DNA of 38,226 nucleotides, from the NCBI GenBank assembly GCA_945952445.1, contig CAMFIG010000023.1, positions 1-38,226 on the forward strand, given 5' to 3'. A program made the position numbers and the translations under genes. Shown in pieces: positions 27,455-35,549 of this stretch (the first letter of the stretch is position 1; each line of letters opens with the position of its first letter). This stretch comes from an uncultured Chlamydiae bacterium (GTDB lineage Bacteria > Chlamydiota > Chlamydiia > Chlamydiales > Rhabdochlamydiaceae). The notes beneath the pieces are model-generated. The model was not told the origin of the DNA, searched no databases, and saw only the letters and a list, made by a program, of their open reading frames with translations.

Positions 27455-29842
27455 ATGTCAAGAAATTTTTCAGATCCTCACATTGATGGTCCGTTAACCC
27501 AAGAAGAGCTAAATAAAATTAATGCTTATTGGCGAGCAGCTAATTATCTTTCGGTAGGTCAAATATACCTATTAAAAAATCCTCTACTTCGAGAACCCTT
27601 AAAACTAGAACACATCAAACCGCGACTCTTAGGCCATTGGGGAACAACACCAGGCGTGAATTTCATTTATGCTCATATGAACCGGATGATCAAAAATTTT
27701 AAACTCAACGCTCTTTTTATGTTAGGGCCTGGGCATGGAGCACCTGGTCTCGTTGCAAACACGTACCTTGAGGGAACATACAGTGAATTCTATCCTCATA
27801 TCACTCAAGATATCAAAGGGATGCAACGATTATTTAAGCAGTTTTCCTTTCCAGGAGGCATTCCTAGTCATGCCGCGCCAGAAACGCCCGGATCCATCCA
27901 TGAAGGAGGGGAGCTTGGCTACGTTGTCAGTCATGCTTACGGGGCTGTTCTAGATAACCCTAATCTCATCGCTTGCTGCGTAGTAGGAGACGGAGAGGCA
28001 GAGACAGGACCTCTTGCCTGCAGCTGGCATTCCAATAAGTTTTTAAATCCTATCAATGACGGAGCTGTCCTCCCTATCCTACATCTGAATGGATATAAAA
28101 TAGCCAATCCCACATACCTTTCGCGGATCAGCCATAAAGAATTGAAGAGTCTCTTTGTTGGATACGGATATAAACCTTATTTTGTGGAGGGATCAGATCC
28201 TAAAACAATGCATCAATTGATGGCTAAAACACTTGATATAGTCATCAACGAAATCCTAGATATTCAAACAAAGGCCCGTGAAAAAAAGAGTGCTGAACGG
28301 CCACAATGGCCTATGATCATCTTAAGAACTCCTAAAGGATGGACTGGTCCTAAAGAGGTTGATGGGGAAAAAACAGAAAATAGCTGGCGATCCCACCAAG
28401 TTCCTTTAACTGGGTTTCAATCCAACCCTCAGCATTTACAGATTCTTGAAGTATGGCTCAAAAGTTATCGACCTGAAGAACTATTTAATGAGAATGGAAA
28501 ATTAAACCCTGAATTGCAAAACATGGCGCCAAAAGGAAATAGGCGCATGGGAGCAAATCCTCACGCAAACGGAGGGATATTGCTTCAAGAATTAAAATGC
28601 CCTGATCTAAAAGATTATGCAATTAAAGTAGAATCTCCGGGAAAACTCGTCGTTGAATCTGCGCGAATTCTCGGGAAATACTTAAGAGATGTCATGAAAT
28701 TCAACCTTGAAAGTAAAAATTTTCGAGTCTTTGGCCCCGACGAAACCGCTTCAAATCGACTAGACGCCTTATTTGAAGTTACAAATCGAACTTTTAATGC
28801 CACAACCCTTCCCTCAGACGATCATCTTTCTGCGGATGGGCGTGTCATGGAAGTGCTTAGTGAACATCTCTGCCAAGGCTGGCTAGAAGGATACCTTTTG
28901 ACAGGAAGGCATGGCTTTTTTTCTTGCTATGAAGCATTTATCCATATTGTCGATTCGATGTTTAATCAACATGCAAAGTGGCTCAAAATAGCGCGCCATA
29001 TTGCTTGGAGACAACCCATTGCATCTCTTAATTACTTTTTAACTTCCCATGTATGGAGGCAAGACCACAATGGTTTTTCGCATCAAGATCCCGGCTTTAT
29101 TGATATTGTTGTAAATAAAAAAGCCGAAGTCATTCGCGTTTACTACCCTCCGGACGCCAATACACTGTTATCTGTTGCAGATCACTGCCTTAAATCACGC
29201 AATTATGTAAATGTAATTATTGCAGGCAAGCAGCCTGCTTTGCAGTACCTGAGTATGGAAGAAGCTATCATACATTGTACAAAAGGGCTAGGGATTTGGG
29301 ATTGGGCAAGTAATGATAAGGGGCAAGACCCTGATGTCATCATGGCATGCGCAGGGGATGTCCCTACATTAGAAACGCTTGCAGCAGTAGATGTTTTACG
29401 GAATATGCTTTCCTCTCTTAAAATCCGCGTCGTCAATATTGTCGATCTCATGGTACTGCAACCTAAAAGCGAACACCCTCATGGGCTCTCTGATGAAGAA
29501 TTTGATGCTATCTTTACAACGGATAAACCTATTATTTTTGCCCATCACGGTTATCCCTGGATCATTCATCGGCTTACCTATAGGCGCACAAACCATAAAA
29601 ATCTCCATGTCCGAGGATTCAAAGAAGAAGGAACGACGACAACTCCCTTTGACATGGCAGTATTAAATGACATAGATCGATTTAATCTTGCCAAAGATAC
29701 TATCGATCGTATTTCCATAGACCCCCAAATAAAATCCAATATTAAAGAGGCCATTAATAAAAAACTTAGATTTCACAAAGAGTACATTCAGGAATATGGC
29801 GAAGACATCCCTGAGGTGCAGAACTGGAAATGGCCTTATTGA
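27455..29842 (+). CDS. xfp: Phosphoketolase (xylulose-5-P / fructose-6-P)
   Basis: Thiamine-diphosphate enzyme that splits xylulose-5-phosphate or fructose-6-phosphate with phosphate to acetyl phosphate plus a triose or tetrose phosphate. At 795 residues it has full family length. Signature segments: [23 protein letters not shown], the [17 protein letters not shown] block, [53 protein letters not shown] (the ThDP region), and the C-terminal [11 protein letters not shown] plus [18 protein letters not shown]. All are well conserved, so the enzyme should be active. The next gene (acetate kinase) begins directly after its stop, so acetyl phosphate made here can be used for ATP synthesis. The ribosome site is weak. 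Confidence 0.96.
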   Translation: MSRNFSDPHIDGPLTQEELNKINAYWRAANYLSVGQIYLLKNPLLREPLKLEHIKPRLLGHWGTTPGVNFIYAHMNRMIKNFKLNALFMLGPGHGAPGLVANTYLEGTYSEFYPHITQDIKGMQRLFKQFSFPGGIPSHAAPETPGSIHEGGELGYVVSHAYGAVLDNPNLIACCVVGDGEAETGPLACSWHSNKFLNPINDGAVLPILHLNGYKIANPTYLSRISHKELKSLFVGYGYKPYFVEGSDPKTMHQLMAKTLDIVINEILDIQTKAREKKSAERPQWPMIILRTPKGWTGPKEVDGEKTENSWRSHQVPLTGFQSNPQHLQILEVWLKSYRPEELFNENGKLNPELQNMAPKGNRRMGANPHANGGILLQELKCPDLKDYAIKVESPGKLVVESARILGKYLRDVMKFNLESKNFRVFGPDETASNRLDALFEVTNRTFNATTLPSDDHLSADGRVMEVLSEHLCQGWLEGYLLTGRHGFFSCYEAFIHIVDSMFNQHAKWLKIARHIAWRQPIASLNYFLTSHVWRQDHNGFSHQDPGFIDIVVNKKAEVIRVYYPPDANTLLSVADHCLKSRNYVNVIIAGKQPALQYLSMEEAIIHCTKGLGIWDWASNDKGQDPDVIMACAGDVPTLETLAAVDVLRNMLSSLKIRVVNIVDLMVLQPKSEHPHGLSDEEFDAIFTTDKPIIFAHHGYPWIIHRLTYRRTNHKNLHVRGFKEEGTTTTPFDMAVLNDIDRFNLAKDTIDRISIDPQIKSNIKEAINKKLRFHKEYIQEYGEDIPEVQNWKWPY

Positions 29843-31060
29843 ATGAAAAAACAACTCATCCAGGTCACCAATATTGGAAGTTCGTCGTTAAAGGTCACTT
29901 TTTTTTACATTGATAAGAAAAATCTTGAGCGTATCCTCGATGCTCAGTGCAAAAACATCCATGCATCTGCCCCGCAAATCGAGATTGTTGTTACTCAAGA
30001 AAAAAAAATACACATCAAGCATCTTGTAGGAGGAGAAATCGATAAAATTTTTCTACTTCTAATGAAAGAAATAGAGAAGCTTGTCGACCCTCATCTTTTC
30101 TCTACCGTTGGGATAGGACATCGGTTTATTCATGGAGGAGACAAGTATACATCCAGTACAGTCATTACTCCTTCTTCCCTAAAAGAATTAGAAAAACTAA
30201 AAGATTTGGCTCCTCTTCATAACCCTGATTGTCTCAAACTCATCAAAGCAAGCCAAAAACATTCCACTTCTAAAGCATTACAAATTGCCGTATTCGATAC
30301 AGCCTTTCACAGCACTCTTCCTTCCTACGCATCTCAATACGCAATTCCTCGCTCCCTAGCATCCAAATACCATATCAGACGTTATGGATTTCATGGCATT
30401 TCGCATGCTTATCTCACTGATAAATATTTTGAATACACGAAAAAGAAAAAAAGACCTTCCAAACTCATTACCTTACACCTTGGAAATGGTTGCTCGGCTA
30501 CCGCTATCCTAAACGGTTTATCTATCGATACTTCTATGGGATTTAGTCCAGCAGAAGGACTTGTCATGGGCACAAGAGCCGGTGATATGGATTTTACCTT
30601 GATTGAATTCCTCTGCAAAAAACAACATCAATCTGTGGGTCAAATTACCCACATGCTCAATTTCGAATCTGGTTTAGAAGGGATTTCAGGAAAAACATCT
30701 GATGTAAAGGAGCTTCTTCAGAACTATGAAAAAGATCCTCATTGCCGCCTTGCCATAGATATATTTTGTTATCGAATCATCAAATATATAGGAGCCTTCG
30801 CTGCTGTCCTCAACGGTGTGGATGCGATTATCTTCAGCGGGGGTATTGGAGAAAACTCTCCTCTCATACGCCAGATGATTTGTTTAAAACTCAAGTGGTT
30901 GGGGTTAAAAATCGCAGTTAGAAAAAATAACTCTGTTTTCGAACTTAATCCTGGCAGCATTCAAAAAATAAGCCCTCCCGCTTCCTCAGTCGAACTTTAT
31001 GTCATTTCTACAGATGAAAATCATTTAATTGCACAGGAAGTGCTAAAAAACCTCAACTAA
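29843..31060 (+). CDS. ackA: Acetate kinase
   Basis: Converts acetyl phosphate and ADP to acetate and ATP. A 405-residue member with the ASKHA-fold motifs: N-terminal NIGSSSLK, GHRFIHGGDKY, FDTAFHSTLP, RYGFHGISHAYL, LHLGNGCSATAI, DTSMGFSPAEGLVMGTRAGDMD and IIFSGGIGENSP. The usual RVVHGGE reads RFIHGGD, a mild change. The ATG follows the phosphoketolase TGA with no gap, giving tight translational coupling. Together with phosphoketolase it would supply substrate-level ATP, useful to an intracellular bacterium with limited respiration. Confidence 0.96.
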   Translation: MKKQLIQVTNIGSSSLKVTFFYIDKKNLERILDAQCKNIHASAPQIEIVVTQEKKIHIKHLVGGEIDKIFLLLMKEIEKLVDPHLFSTVGIGHRFIHGGDKYTSSTVITPSSLKELEKLKDLAPLHNPDCLKLIKASQKHSTSKALQIAVFDTAFHSTLPSYASQYAIPRSLASKYHIRRYGFHGISHAYLTDKYFEYTKKKKRPSKLITLHLGNGCSATAILNGLSIDTSMGFSPAEGLVMGTRAGDMDFTLIEFLCKKQHQSVGQITHMLNFESGLEGISGKTSDVKELLQNYEKDPHCRLAIDIFCYRIIKYIGAFAAVLNGVDAIIFSGGIGENSPLIRQMICLKLKWLGLKIAVRKNNSVFELNPGSIQKISPPASSVELYVISTDENHLIAQEVLKNLN

Positions 31061-31150
31061 AGACCTTATTCAGTTCTTATTCTTTAACTTGCAATTTTTG
31101 ATTTAGACAATTAATACGAGGATTGAGGGAATCATTTTATAGGATGACTA

Positions 31151-32530
31151 TTGTTTAATTTACTGCGTCCAGCGCCTTTTGCAGAAGAGATCCAAGATCC
31201 TGTACTTATTAAAAAAAAGTACAAATACTGGCGACTGCGCACTTTTTATGGAATGTATATCGGATATGCCTTCTATTACTTCTCGCGTAAAAGCTTCACT
31301 TTTGCTATTCCTTCAATGCTCGAAGAGGGCTTCAGTCTCTCCGAACTAGGAATGCTAGGCAGCATTCTTTCCATTACATACGGTATTAGTAAATTCGTTA
31401 GCGGAATCATTGGAGACAAATCCAATCCACGTTATTTTATGTCCTTCGGATTGATTTTAACCGGTATTTTCAACATTGGTTTTGGCCTCTCAACAACTTG
31501 GATCATACTGGCTATCCTTTGGGCATTGAATGCATGGTTTCAAGGTTGGGGTTGGCCCGGATGTGCAAAACTGCTTACCCATTGGTATTCCCAATCTGAG
31601 AGAGGGAGATGGTGGAGTGTATGGAATACGTCGCATAACTTGGGCGGAGCCATCATCCCAATCGTCATCGCTTTTTGCGCGCATCATTATGGCTGGCGTT
31701 GCTCTATGTTTGTACCGGGGGTCCTTTGTATTATAGTTGGTTTATTCTTGATGAATCGCTTGCGAGATGTGCCTCAATCGCTTGGGTTACCTCCAATTGA
31801 AAAATTCAAAAATGAAGAACAGTCATCGACACTTGGAGAGAATAAAAAGCTCACTTTATCAGCGAGGGAGATCCTTTTTGACTATGTGCTTTGTAATAAA
31901 TATATCTGGATCATGGCCTTTGCTTACTTTTTCATTTATATCATTCGTATTGGGTTTAATGACTGGAGCATGGTCTATTTCGTCAATAAGGGCTATTCTA
32001 AAGTAAAAGCAGCCAGCTTCGTCTTTTGGTTTGAAATCGGTGGTTTTTTAGGCAGTCTTTTTGCTGGCTGGTGCTCAGATAAAATTTTTATAGGTAAACG
32101 TAATCCAGTCAACATTCTCTTTACCGTTGGAGCCATTTGTGCACTCCTAGCTATGCATTGGAATGGGGTTGGTTGGCTATTTCTGGATACCATCATCATC
32201 TTTTTAATCGGATTTTTCATTTTTGGCCCCCAGATGTTGATCGGCATGGTTGCAGCAGAACTTCCCGATAAAAAAGCTGCTGCTACTGCTAGCGGCTTTG
32301 CAGGATGCTTTGCTTATCTTGGTGCAGCTGTAGCTGGAGGCCCACTCGGCGCTCTTACAGATACATGGGGCTGGGATGGCTTTTTTGGTATCTTAATTGG
32401 TTGTGGATTAGTCTCTATTGCTTTAATGATTCCACTTTGGTCGGTAAAAACAAGTCAAAAACCTATTCGGCAAATGATCTCATCGACTGAGATAAATAAG
32501 AAAGTAGTTGCTGAAGAGATTGAAGGCTGA
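31151..32530 (+). CDS. OPA-family sugar-phosphate antiporter (UhpC/GlpT-like)
   Basis: A 459-residue inner-membrane transporter of the organophosphate:phosphate antiporter group of the major facilitator superfamily, 12 helices. The N-terminal KYWRLRTFYGMYIGYAFYYFSRKSF matches the family's basic and aromatic entry segment. WFQGWGWPGCAKLLTHWYSQSERGRWWSVWNTSHNLGG is the family signature around helices 4-5. Chlamydiae use a UhpC-type member to import host glucose-6-phosphate, so that is the likely substrate; glycerol-3-phosphate is an alternative. The start is TTG with AGGA six bases upstream; the nearby ATG runs into an early stop. Placed after phosphoketolase and acetate kinase, it would bring in the hexose phosphate they consume. 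Confidence 0.9.
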   Translation: MFNLLRPAPFAEEIQDPVLIKKKYKYWRLRTFYGMYIGYAFYYFSRKSFTFAIPSMLEEGFSLSELGMLGSILSITYGISKFVSGIIGDKSNPRYFMSFGLILTGIFNIGFGLSTTWIILAILWALNAWFQGWGWPGCAKLLTHWYSQSERGRWWSVWNTSHNLGGAIIPIVIAFCAHHYGWRCSMFVPGVLCIIVGLFLMNRLRDVPQSLGLPPIEKFKNEEQSSTLGENKKLTLSAREILFDYVLCNKYIWIMAFAYFFIYIIRIGFNDWSMVYFVNKGYSKVKAASFVFWFEIGGFLGSLFAGWCSDKIFIGKRNPVNILFTVGAICALLAMHWNGVGWLFLDTIIIFLIGFFIFGPQMLIGMVAAELPDKKAAATASGFAGCFAYLGAAVAGGPLGALTDTWGWDGFFGILIGCGLVSIALMIPLWSVKTSQKPIRQMISSTEINKKVVAEEIEG

Positions 32531-32587
32531 ATTTGGAAAAGAAGCCTTATTTCAAGATAGCAACCGTTATTATGAAAGGGAGCATTG

Positions 32588-33802
32588 GTGCCATCTATCC
32601 ATAATGATATCAAACCTAAGAAACACAAGAAGGGCTGGCTCAACAGAAATATCTTGGGCATGAGCTTGGCTAGCTTTTTCAGTGATTGGAATCACGAAAT
32701 GGCTTCAGCAGTACTGCCAATATTCCTCTCATCGGTATTGGGAGCGCCCGCCTTTGCTTTAGGAGTTATTGAAGGAGTAGCTGATGGGGTGTCCACCATC
32801 TTTGAGATTTTTGCTGGCTGGTATAGCGATCGCATCGGTAAACGAAAAGGTCTAGCAGCTATTGGCTATTTCATCACGGCATTTAGCAAGGCCAGCTTTG
32901 CCTTAGCAACCAACTGGTTTCAAGTGCTAATCGGTCGAACTGCAGGATGGATCGGTTGGTCCATACGCTCTCCTACAAGAGATGCTCTTTTAGTGGAATC
33001 CAGTCAGCCCGCGACTGTAGGACGTGCTTTTGCTTTTCATCGTACTATGGACACTCTTGGCGCCATTGCTGGTCCATTAACAGCGACTTTGCTTCTCACT
33101 CATGTGCAAATCCGAACAATCTTTTTTATTTCGCTGGTTCCAGGACTGTTAGCCTTTCTTGCGATCATTCTTCTTGTCAAAGAGAAAGCCAAAATACCTG
33201 ATCTGAGAAGCACCTGGCATAGCATCCGAAATTTATCCCCTAATTTCATCAAATTTCTAGTCCCAGTAGGAATTTTTGGTATTTCTAATTTTGCACCCAC
33301 CTTATTGATTTTACGCGCGCAGGAACTACTGACACCTTCTCATGGGGCAGTAATAGCAGGGACTTTTTCGGTTGGTCTCTACACATTCAGTAATGTGGTT
33401 TATGCCATGGTGGGATATCCCATAGGTGTATTGGCCGATAAATATAGCAAAAAGGTTACCTTGAGTATGGGATACCTCTTATTTGGATTGTTGTGCTTTG
33501 GATTTTTAGTAGCCGATGGACAACTATGGTTTTTAGGAGTGCTATTTGCAATCAGTGGCATTTACACCGCAATCATTGAGTCTTCTCAGCCTGCTTTAGC
33601 ATCGACTTTAATCGCTGCTAATCAGCGAGGAACGGGATATGGGGTAATGAGTTCAGTCGACGGAGTTGGCGATTTTCTTTCCAGTGTTACTGTTGGATTG
33701 TTATGGACTTACATCTCCCCTGCAGTGGGTTTTGCTTTTGGAGGTGTGTTAGCTGTCATTGCTGGGTTTATCTTGTTTTTTCTACGTTTCAAGCGGTATT
33801 GA
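32588..33802 (+). CDS. Major facilitator superfamily transporter of unknown substrate
   Basis: A 404-residue membrane protein with 12 predicted helices. The MFS signature loop between helices 2 and 3 is GWYSDRIGKRKG. Further conserved features are FFSDWNHEMASAVLPIFL in helix 1 and GRTAGWIGWSIRSPTRDALL in helices 4-5. It uses a GTG start with GGGAG five bases upstream; a TTG one codon earlier is too close to that site. The broken arsC-like gene begins one base after its stop, so the pair may once have served arsenic export, since MFS transporters often accompany ArsC. The substrate cannot be read from the sequence; a drug or organic-acid efflux role is equally possible. Confidence 0.8.
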   Translation: MPSIHNDIKPKKHKKGWLNRNILGMSLASFFSDWNHEMASAVLPIFLSSVLGAPAFALGVIEGVADGVSTIFEIFAGWYSDRIGKRKGLAAIGYFITAFSKASFALATNWFQVLIGRTAGWIGWSIRSPTRDALLVESSQPATVGRAFAFHRTMDTLGAIAGPLTATLLLTHVQIRTIFFISLVPGLLAFLAIILLVKEKAKIPDLRSTWHSIRNLSPNFIKFLVPVGIFGISNFAPTLLILRAQELLTPSHGAVIAGTFSVGLYTFSNVVYAMVGYPIGVLADKYSKKVTLSMGYLLFGLLCFGFLVADGQLWFLGVLFAISGIYTAIIESSQPALASTLIAANQRGTGYGVMSSVDGVGDFLSSVTVGLLWTYISPAVGFAFGGVLAVIAGFILFFLRFKRY

Positions 33803-33803
33803 T

Positions 33804-34112
33804 ATGAAAACTATTCTTTTTGCATGTATTCACAATGCGGGTCAGTCTCAAATGGCCGCAGCTTTTTAAGATAGCAAATCCAGCAAAAGCAAAGGCAATT
33901 TCTGGAGGAACTCATCCAGATGCCAAGGTACATCCGATGATATTTTTGTCACAATGGGATGTGAAGAAGAGTGCCCAACGCTTCCAAGCATAGAACATAT
34001 AAAGTGGGAGATTAGTGACACCTATATGGAATCCTTGGAGGAAGCTAGAAGAATTCGAGATCAGTTATTAGTGTTGATTCAATCACTGATCAAAGACAAA
34101 GGATTCAAATAA
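33804..34112 (+). pseudogene. arsC: Broken arsenate-reductase-like gene (arsC type)
   Basis: Remnant of a low-molecular-weight-phosphatase-type arsenate reductase. The N-terminus MKTILFACIHNAGQSQMAAAF matches the family's C-x5-R loop region, except that the usual arginine reads glutamine. A stop follows at once. A second frame continues with ANPAKAKAISGGTHPDA. A third frame gives DIFVTMGCEEECPTLP and ends with SLEEARRIRDQLLVLIQSLI, the usual C-terminal pattern. About 40 codons of the middle are missing. At least two frame changes and a deletion show it is not functional. Confidence 0.88.
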
Positions 34113-34147
34113 ATTGATGTTTTTCAAAAAACTCAACTTTTGGGTTA

Positions 34148-34369
34148 TCAATAAAATACCTTGTAAGACCCTTTGGGTATTTGCAGATAATCGGGGTCCC
34201 TTCCATTATCAGGCAGAAATAACACTGTTTCGGCATCGATATTAATCTTATCAAGGTCACACTGCTCCATGACAGGATCATAAATGACCATGGCAAAGGT
34301 CGGCTTGCCGTCTTTTAAGTGAAAAACTTTCTCTAGGTTTTCGACACGTTTTTTATTGATGGGTTTCAT
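34148..34369 (-). CDS. Small unknown protein, DUF5681 partner
   Basis: A 73-residue acidic-basic mixed protein with no recognised domain, no membrane segment and no cysteine cluster. Sequence features include NLEKVFHLKDGKPTFAMVIYDP and a C-terminal YLQIPKGSYKVFY strand. It overlaps the end of the DUF5681 gene by 17 bases, so the two are probably one unit. Pairs of this kind sit near phage and element ends. Function unknown. Confidence 0.6.
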   Translation of the reverse strand: MKPINKKRVENLEKVFHLKDGKPTFAMVIYDPVMEQCDLDKINIDAETVLFLPDNGRDPDYLQIPKGSYKVFY

Positions 34370-34835
34370 GATTTAATTTCTTGTTAATGCTCTCTTCGAT
34401 GCTCTTCAGCCTTGATTCAAGTTGGTAAGATTCTAACGCTTTGGAATAGCTCTCGACTGTTCGTGATAGCAATTCGCCTTCGGAAGGAGTGATTTTTCCT
34501 TTTCCAACGGCATTCACAATAAAACCAACTGCCTTTAGCACATCGCTGTAGGTGGTGATGGTAGGAAGATCGATTTTAATACATCGGTCTTTTCTAGGTG
34601 GCAGAAATCTTTCTAAGATCATCTTGGCAGCCTGCATATTGCCATTCAGAGCCTCCTCTTCAACTTTTTTACAGATTTTATCTAAAGAGCCTTCTAAGAG
34701 GGCTTCGGCAGCAAGTGTAGATCTGTTTCTAGCTCCCTTGGGCTTGCCATTAGGGTTGCCCGAATGACCTTTCTTGTATCTCCCCTTTTCCTGTATTTGT
34801 CCTGTATTTTCAGGCGATTTGATCTCTTCTGACAC
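34353..34835 (-). CDS. DUF5681 domain protein of mobile-element type
   Basis: A 160-residue protein with the DUF5681 signature at its N-terminus: RYKKGHSGNPNGKPKGARNRST (about 19-40), a basic Gly/Pro/Asn-rich stretch. The rest is helical, with AEALLEGSLDKICKKVEEEALNGNMQAAKMILERFLPP in the centre and a coiled C-terminus. The family is widespread in phages and integrative elements and its function is uncertain; it may bind DNA. A GTG start is used with a GGGGG run about nine bases upstream. Its presence beside the right attachment site supports the island boundary. Confidence 0.82.
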   Translation of the reverse strand: MSEEIKSPENTGQIQEKGRYKKGHSGNPNGKPKGARNRSTLAAEALLEGSLDKICKKVEEEALNGNMQAAKMILERFLPPRKDRCIKIDLPTITTYSDVLKAVGFIVNAVGKGKITPSEGELLSRTVESYSKALESYQLESRLKSIEESINKKLNHETHQ

Positions 34836-35234
34836 AGTTTGTCCCCCTTCGACTGCGATAATAGCAGCTAAACCTATTTCTTTAAAAAAATAATTCTGCG
34901 TTATTCTCTAATAACTGTTGGTGTTGTCTGAATAAGGATATTCTGTAATACAGAAGGGTAGAGTCTTTTTTTGCATCAAGAAAACTTTTCGAGAAAAGAA
35001 AAGTGAAATGAAAATGTGTCATTTATTCGACAACTGCACATGCATGATCCTTGCGATGTTTTTCAGATCTTGGTTATCAAAATCTCTTCTCCTTAAAATG
35101 AGGTAGCCGCTCATTTGGGTGACTCCCGAAAATTTTTGCCCTAATGTCTATCTTACGACAATCATGATGATATCTTTTTGTAGGTGGTCATACTCGCATC
35201 CTTATATTTTCCTTAATCGCCGTTATCATGAAAA
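34836..35234. other. Gene-free right end of the island
   Basis: About 400 bases with no gene I can support. They lie between the leftward DUF5681 unit and the right end repeat. The sequence is AT-rich with short A tracts (for example around 34886-34893) and no strong hairpin. It presumably holds the DUF5681 promoter, but no clear -35/-10 pair stands out. Confidence 0.5.
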
Positions 35235-35255
35235 GGTTGGACAGGGGTTGGACAA
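35235..35255 (+). repeat. Right copy of the 21-bp end repeat
   Basis: Matches the copy at 1836-1856 at 20 of 21 positions, same orientation, with two TTGGACA units. It lies 64 bases inside the 3' end of tRNA-Tyr, directly beyond the U run of the tRNA terminator. Likely an integrase arm site, as at the left end. Confidence 0.6.
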
Positions 35256-35290
35256 AAAATAGCCTTCCAGCATTTTCAGCTGAAAGGCTA
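35254..35290 (-). terminator. Terminator of the tRNA-Thr/tRNA-Tyr operon
   Basis: On the minus strand, TAGCCTTTCAGC and GCTGGAAGGCTA form a stem of 7 plus 4 pairs with one mismatch, followed by TTTTTTG. It lies 28 bases after the 3' end of tRNA-Tyr. Because it lies on the island side of the attachment site, the element appears to supply a replacement terminator to the tRNA operon it entered. Confidence 0.8.
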
Positions 35291-35318
35291 AGGTTACAAC
35301 TCTTTGAGTATAAGAGAT

Positions 35319-35400
35319 TGGGGGCGGTTGGACTCGAACCAACGAAGTCCGAAGACGAGGGATTTACAGTCCCTTGCAATTGCCGCTATGCGACACCCCC
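35319..35400 (-). tRNA. tRNA-Tyr (GTA), island attachment site attR
   Basis: An 82-base class II tRNA. Acceptor stem GGGGGTG pairs with CGCCCCC (one G-U). The D arm contains TAGCGG, the anticodon arm is AGGGA CTGTAAA TCCCT with anticodon GTA, the long variable arm has GTC/GAC pairing, and the T arm is GTTGG TTCGAGT CCAAC. The discriminator is A and CCA is not encoded. Bases 35319-35375 are repeated at 1663-1719. On the integration model the 3' part was supplied by the element, so the present gene would be a host/element chimera that still folds correctly. Confidence 0.95.
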
Positions 35401-35406
35401 AAAACA

Positions 35407-35479
35407 TGCTGGCGAAAGGAATTGAACCCTCAACCATCCGATTACAAGTCGGGCGCTCTACCAATTGAGCTACGCCAGC
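35407..35479 (-). tRNA. tRNA-Thr (TGT)
   Basis: A 73-base tRNA. Acceptor GCTGGCG pairs with CGCCAGC, the D arm contains AGCTCAATTGGTAGAGC, the anticodon arm is CCGACTTGTAATCGG with anticodon TGT, and the T arm is GAGGGTTCAATTCCTTTC. It lies 6 bases upstream of tRNA-Tyr in the same direction, forming one operon as in many bacteria. The CCA end is not encoded. Confidence 0.95.
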
Positions 35480-35494
35480 AGAAAGACGAAAGAC

Positions 35495-35523
35495 GTTATA
35501 ACAAAACCAATAATTCTCCACAA
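35495..35523 (-). promoter_or_regulatory. Promoter of the tRNA-Thr/tRNA-Tyr operon
   Basis: TTGTGG and TATAAC are separated by 17 bases, placing the start about 10 bases before the mature tRNA-Thr 5' end. Both hexamers are fair sigma-70 matches. Confidence 0.6.
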
Positions 35524-35549
35524 GGATTTGGAGGAAAAACTTTTAAAAT

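Larger units (their letters stand above)
1663..35375. mobile_element. tRNA-Tyr-integrated genomic island, about 33.7 kb
   Basis: The left boundary is a displaced tRNA-Tyr 3' fragment and the right boundary is the intact tRNA-Tyr gene. The 57-base segments are directly repeated with 51 identities. The geometry is that expected of tRNA 3'-end integration: the intact gene is at one end, and the cut-off 3' end faces inward from the other end with its anticodon side toward the element. Supporting features are a tyrosine recombinase gene next to the left end, a matching 21-bp repeat inside each end, and mobile-element genes near both ends (integrase, AlpA-like, primase-helicase and DUF3800 on the left; DUF5681 on the right). 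The cargo is copper/metal export, sulfur detoxification and phosphoketolase metabolism. No relaxase, type IV secretion or capsid genes are seen, so transfer would need a helper. Several cargo genes are decayed, which suggests the element is not recent. Confidence 0.82.

Noticed and set aside
32519-32550. Possible terminator after the sugar-phosphate antiporter (AAGGCT...AGCCTT).
   Set aside because: Only a 6-bp stem with a long loop and no U run; transcription likely continues into the MFS gene.
32588-33802. Naming the second MFS protein as an arsenite exporter.
   Set aside because: Only the neighbouring broken arsC suggests it; no arsenic-specific residues can be read from an MFS sequence.
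34113-34147. GTTTTTCAAAAAAC palindrome between the arsC remnant and the small leftward gene, as a bidirectional terminator.
   Set aside because: The stem is made only of A-T pairs apart from its end, too weak to support a terminator call.
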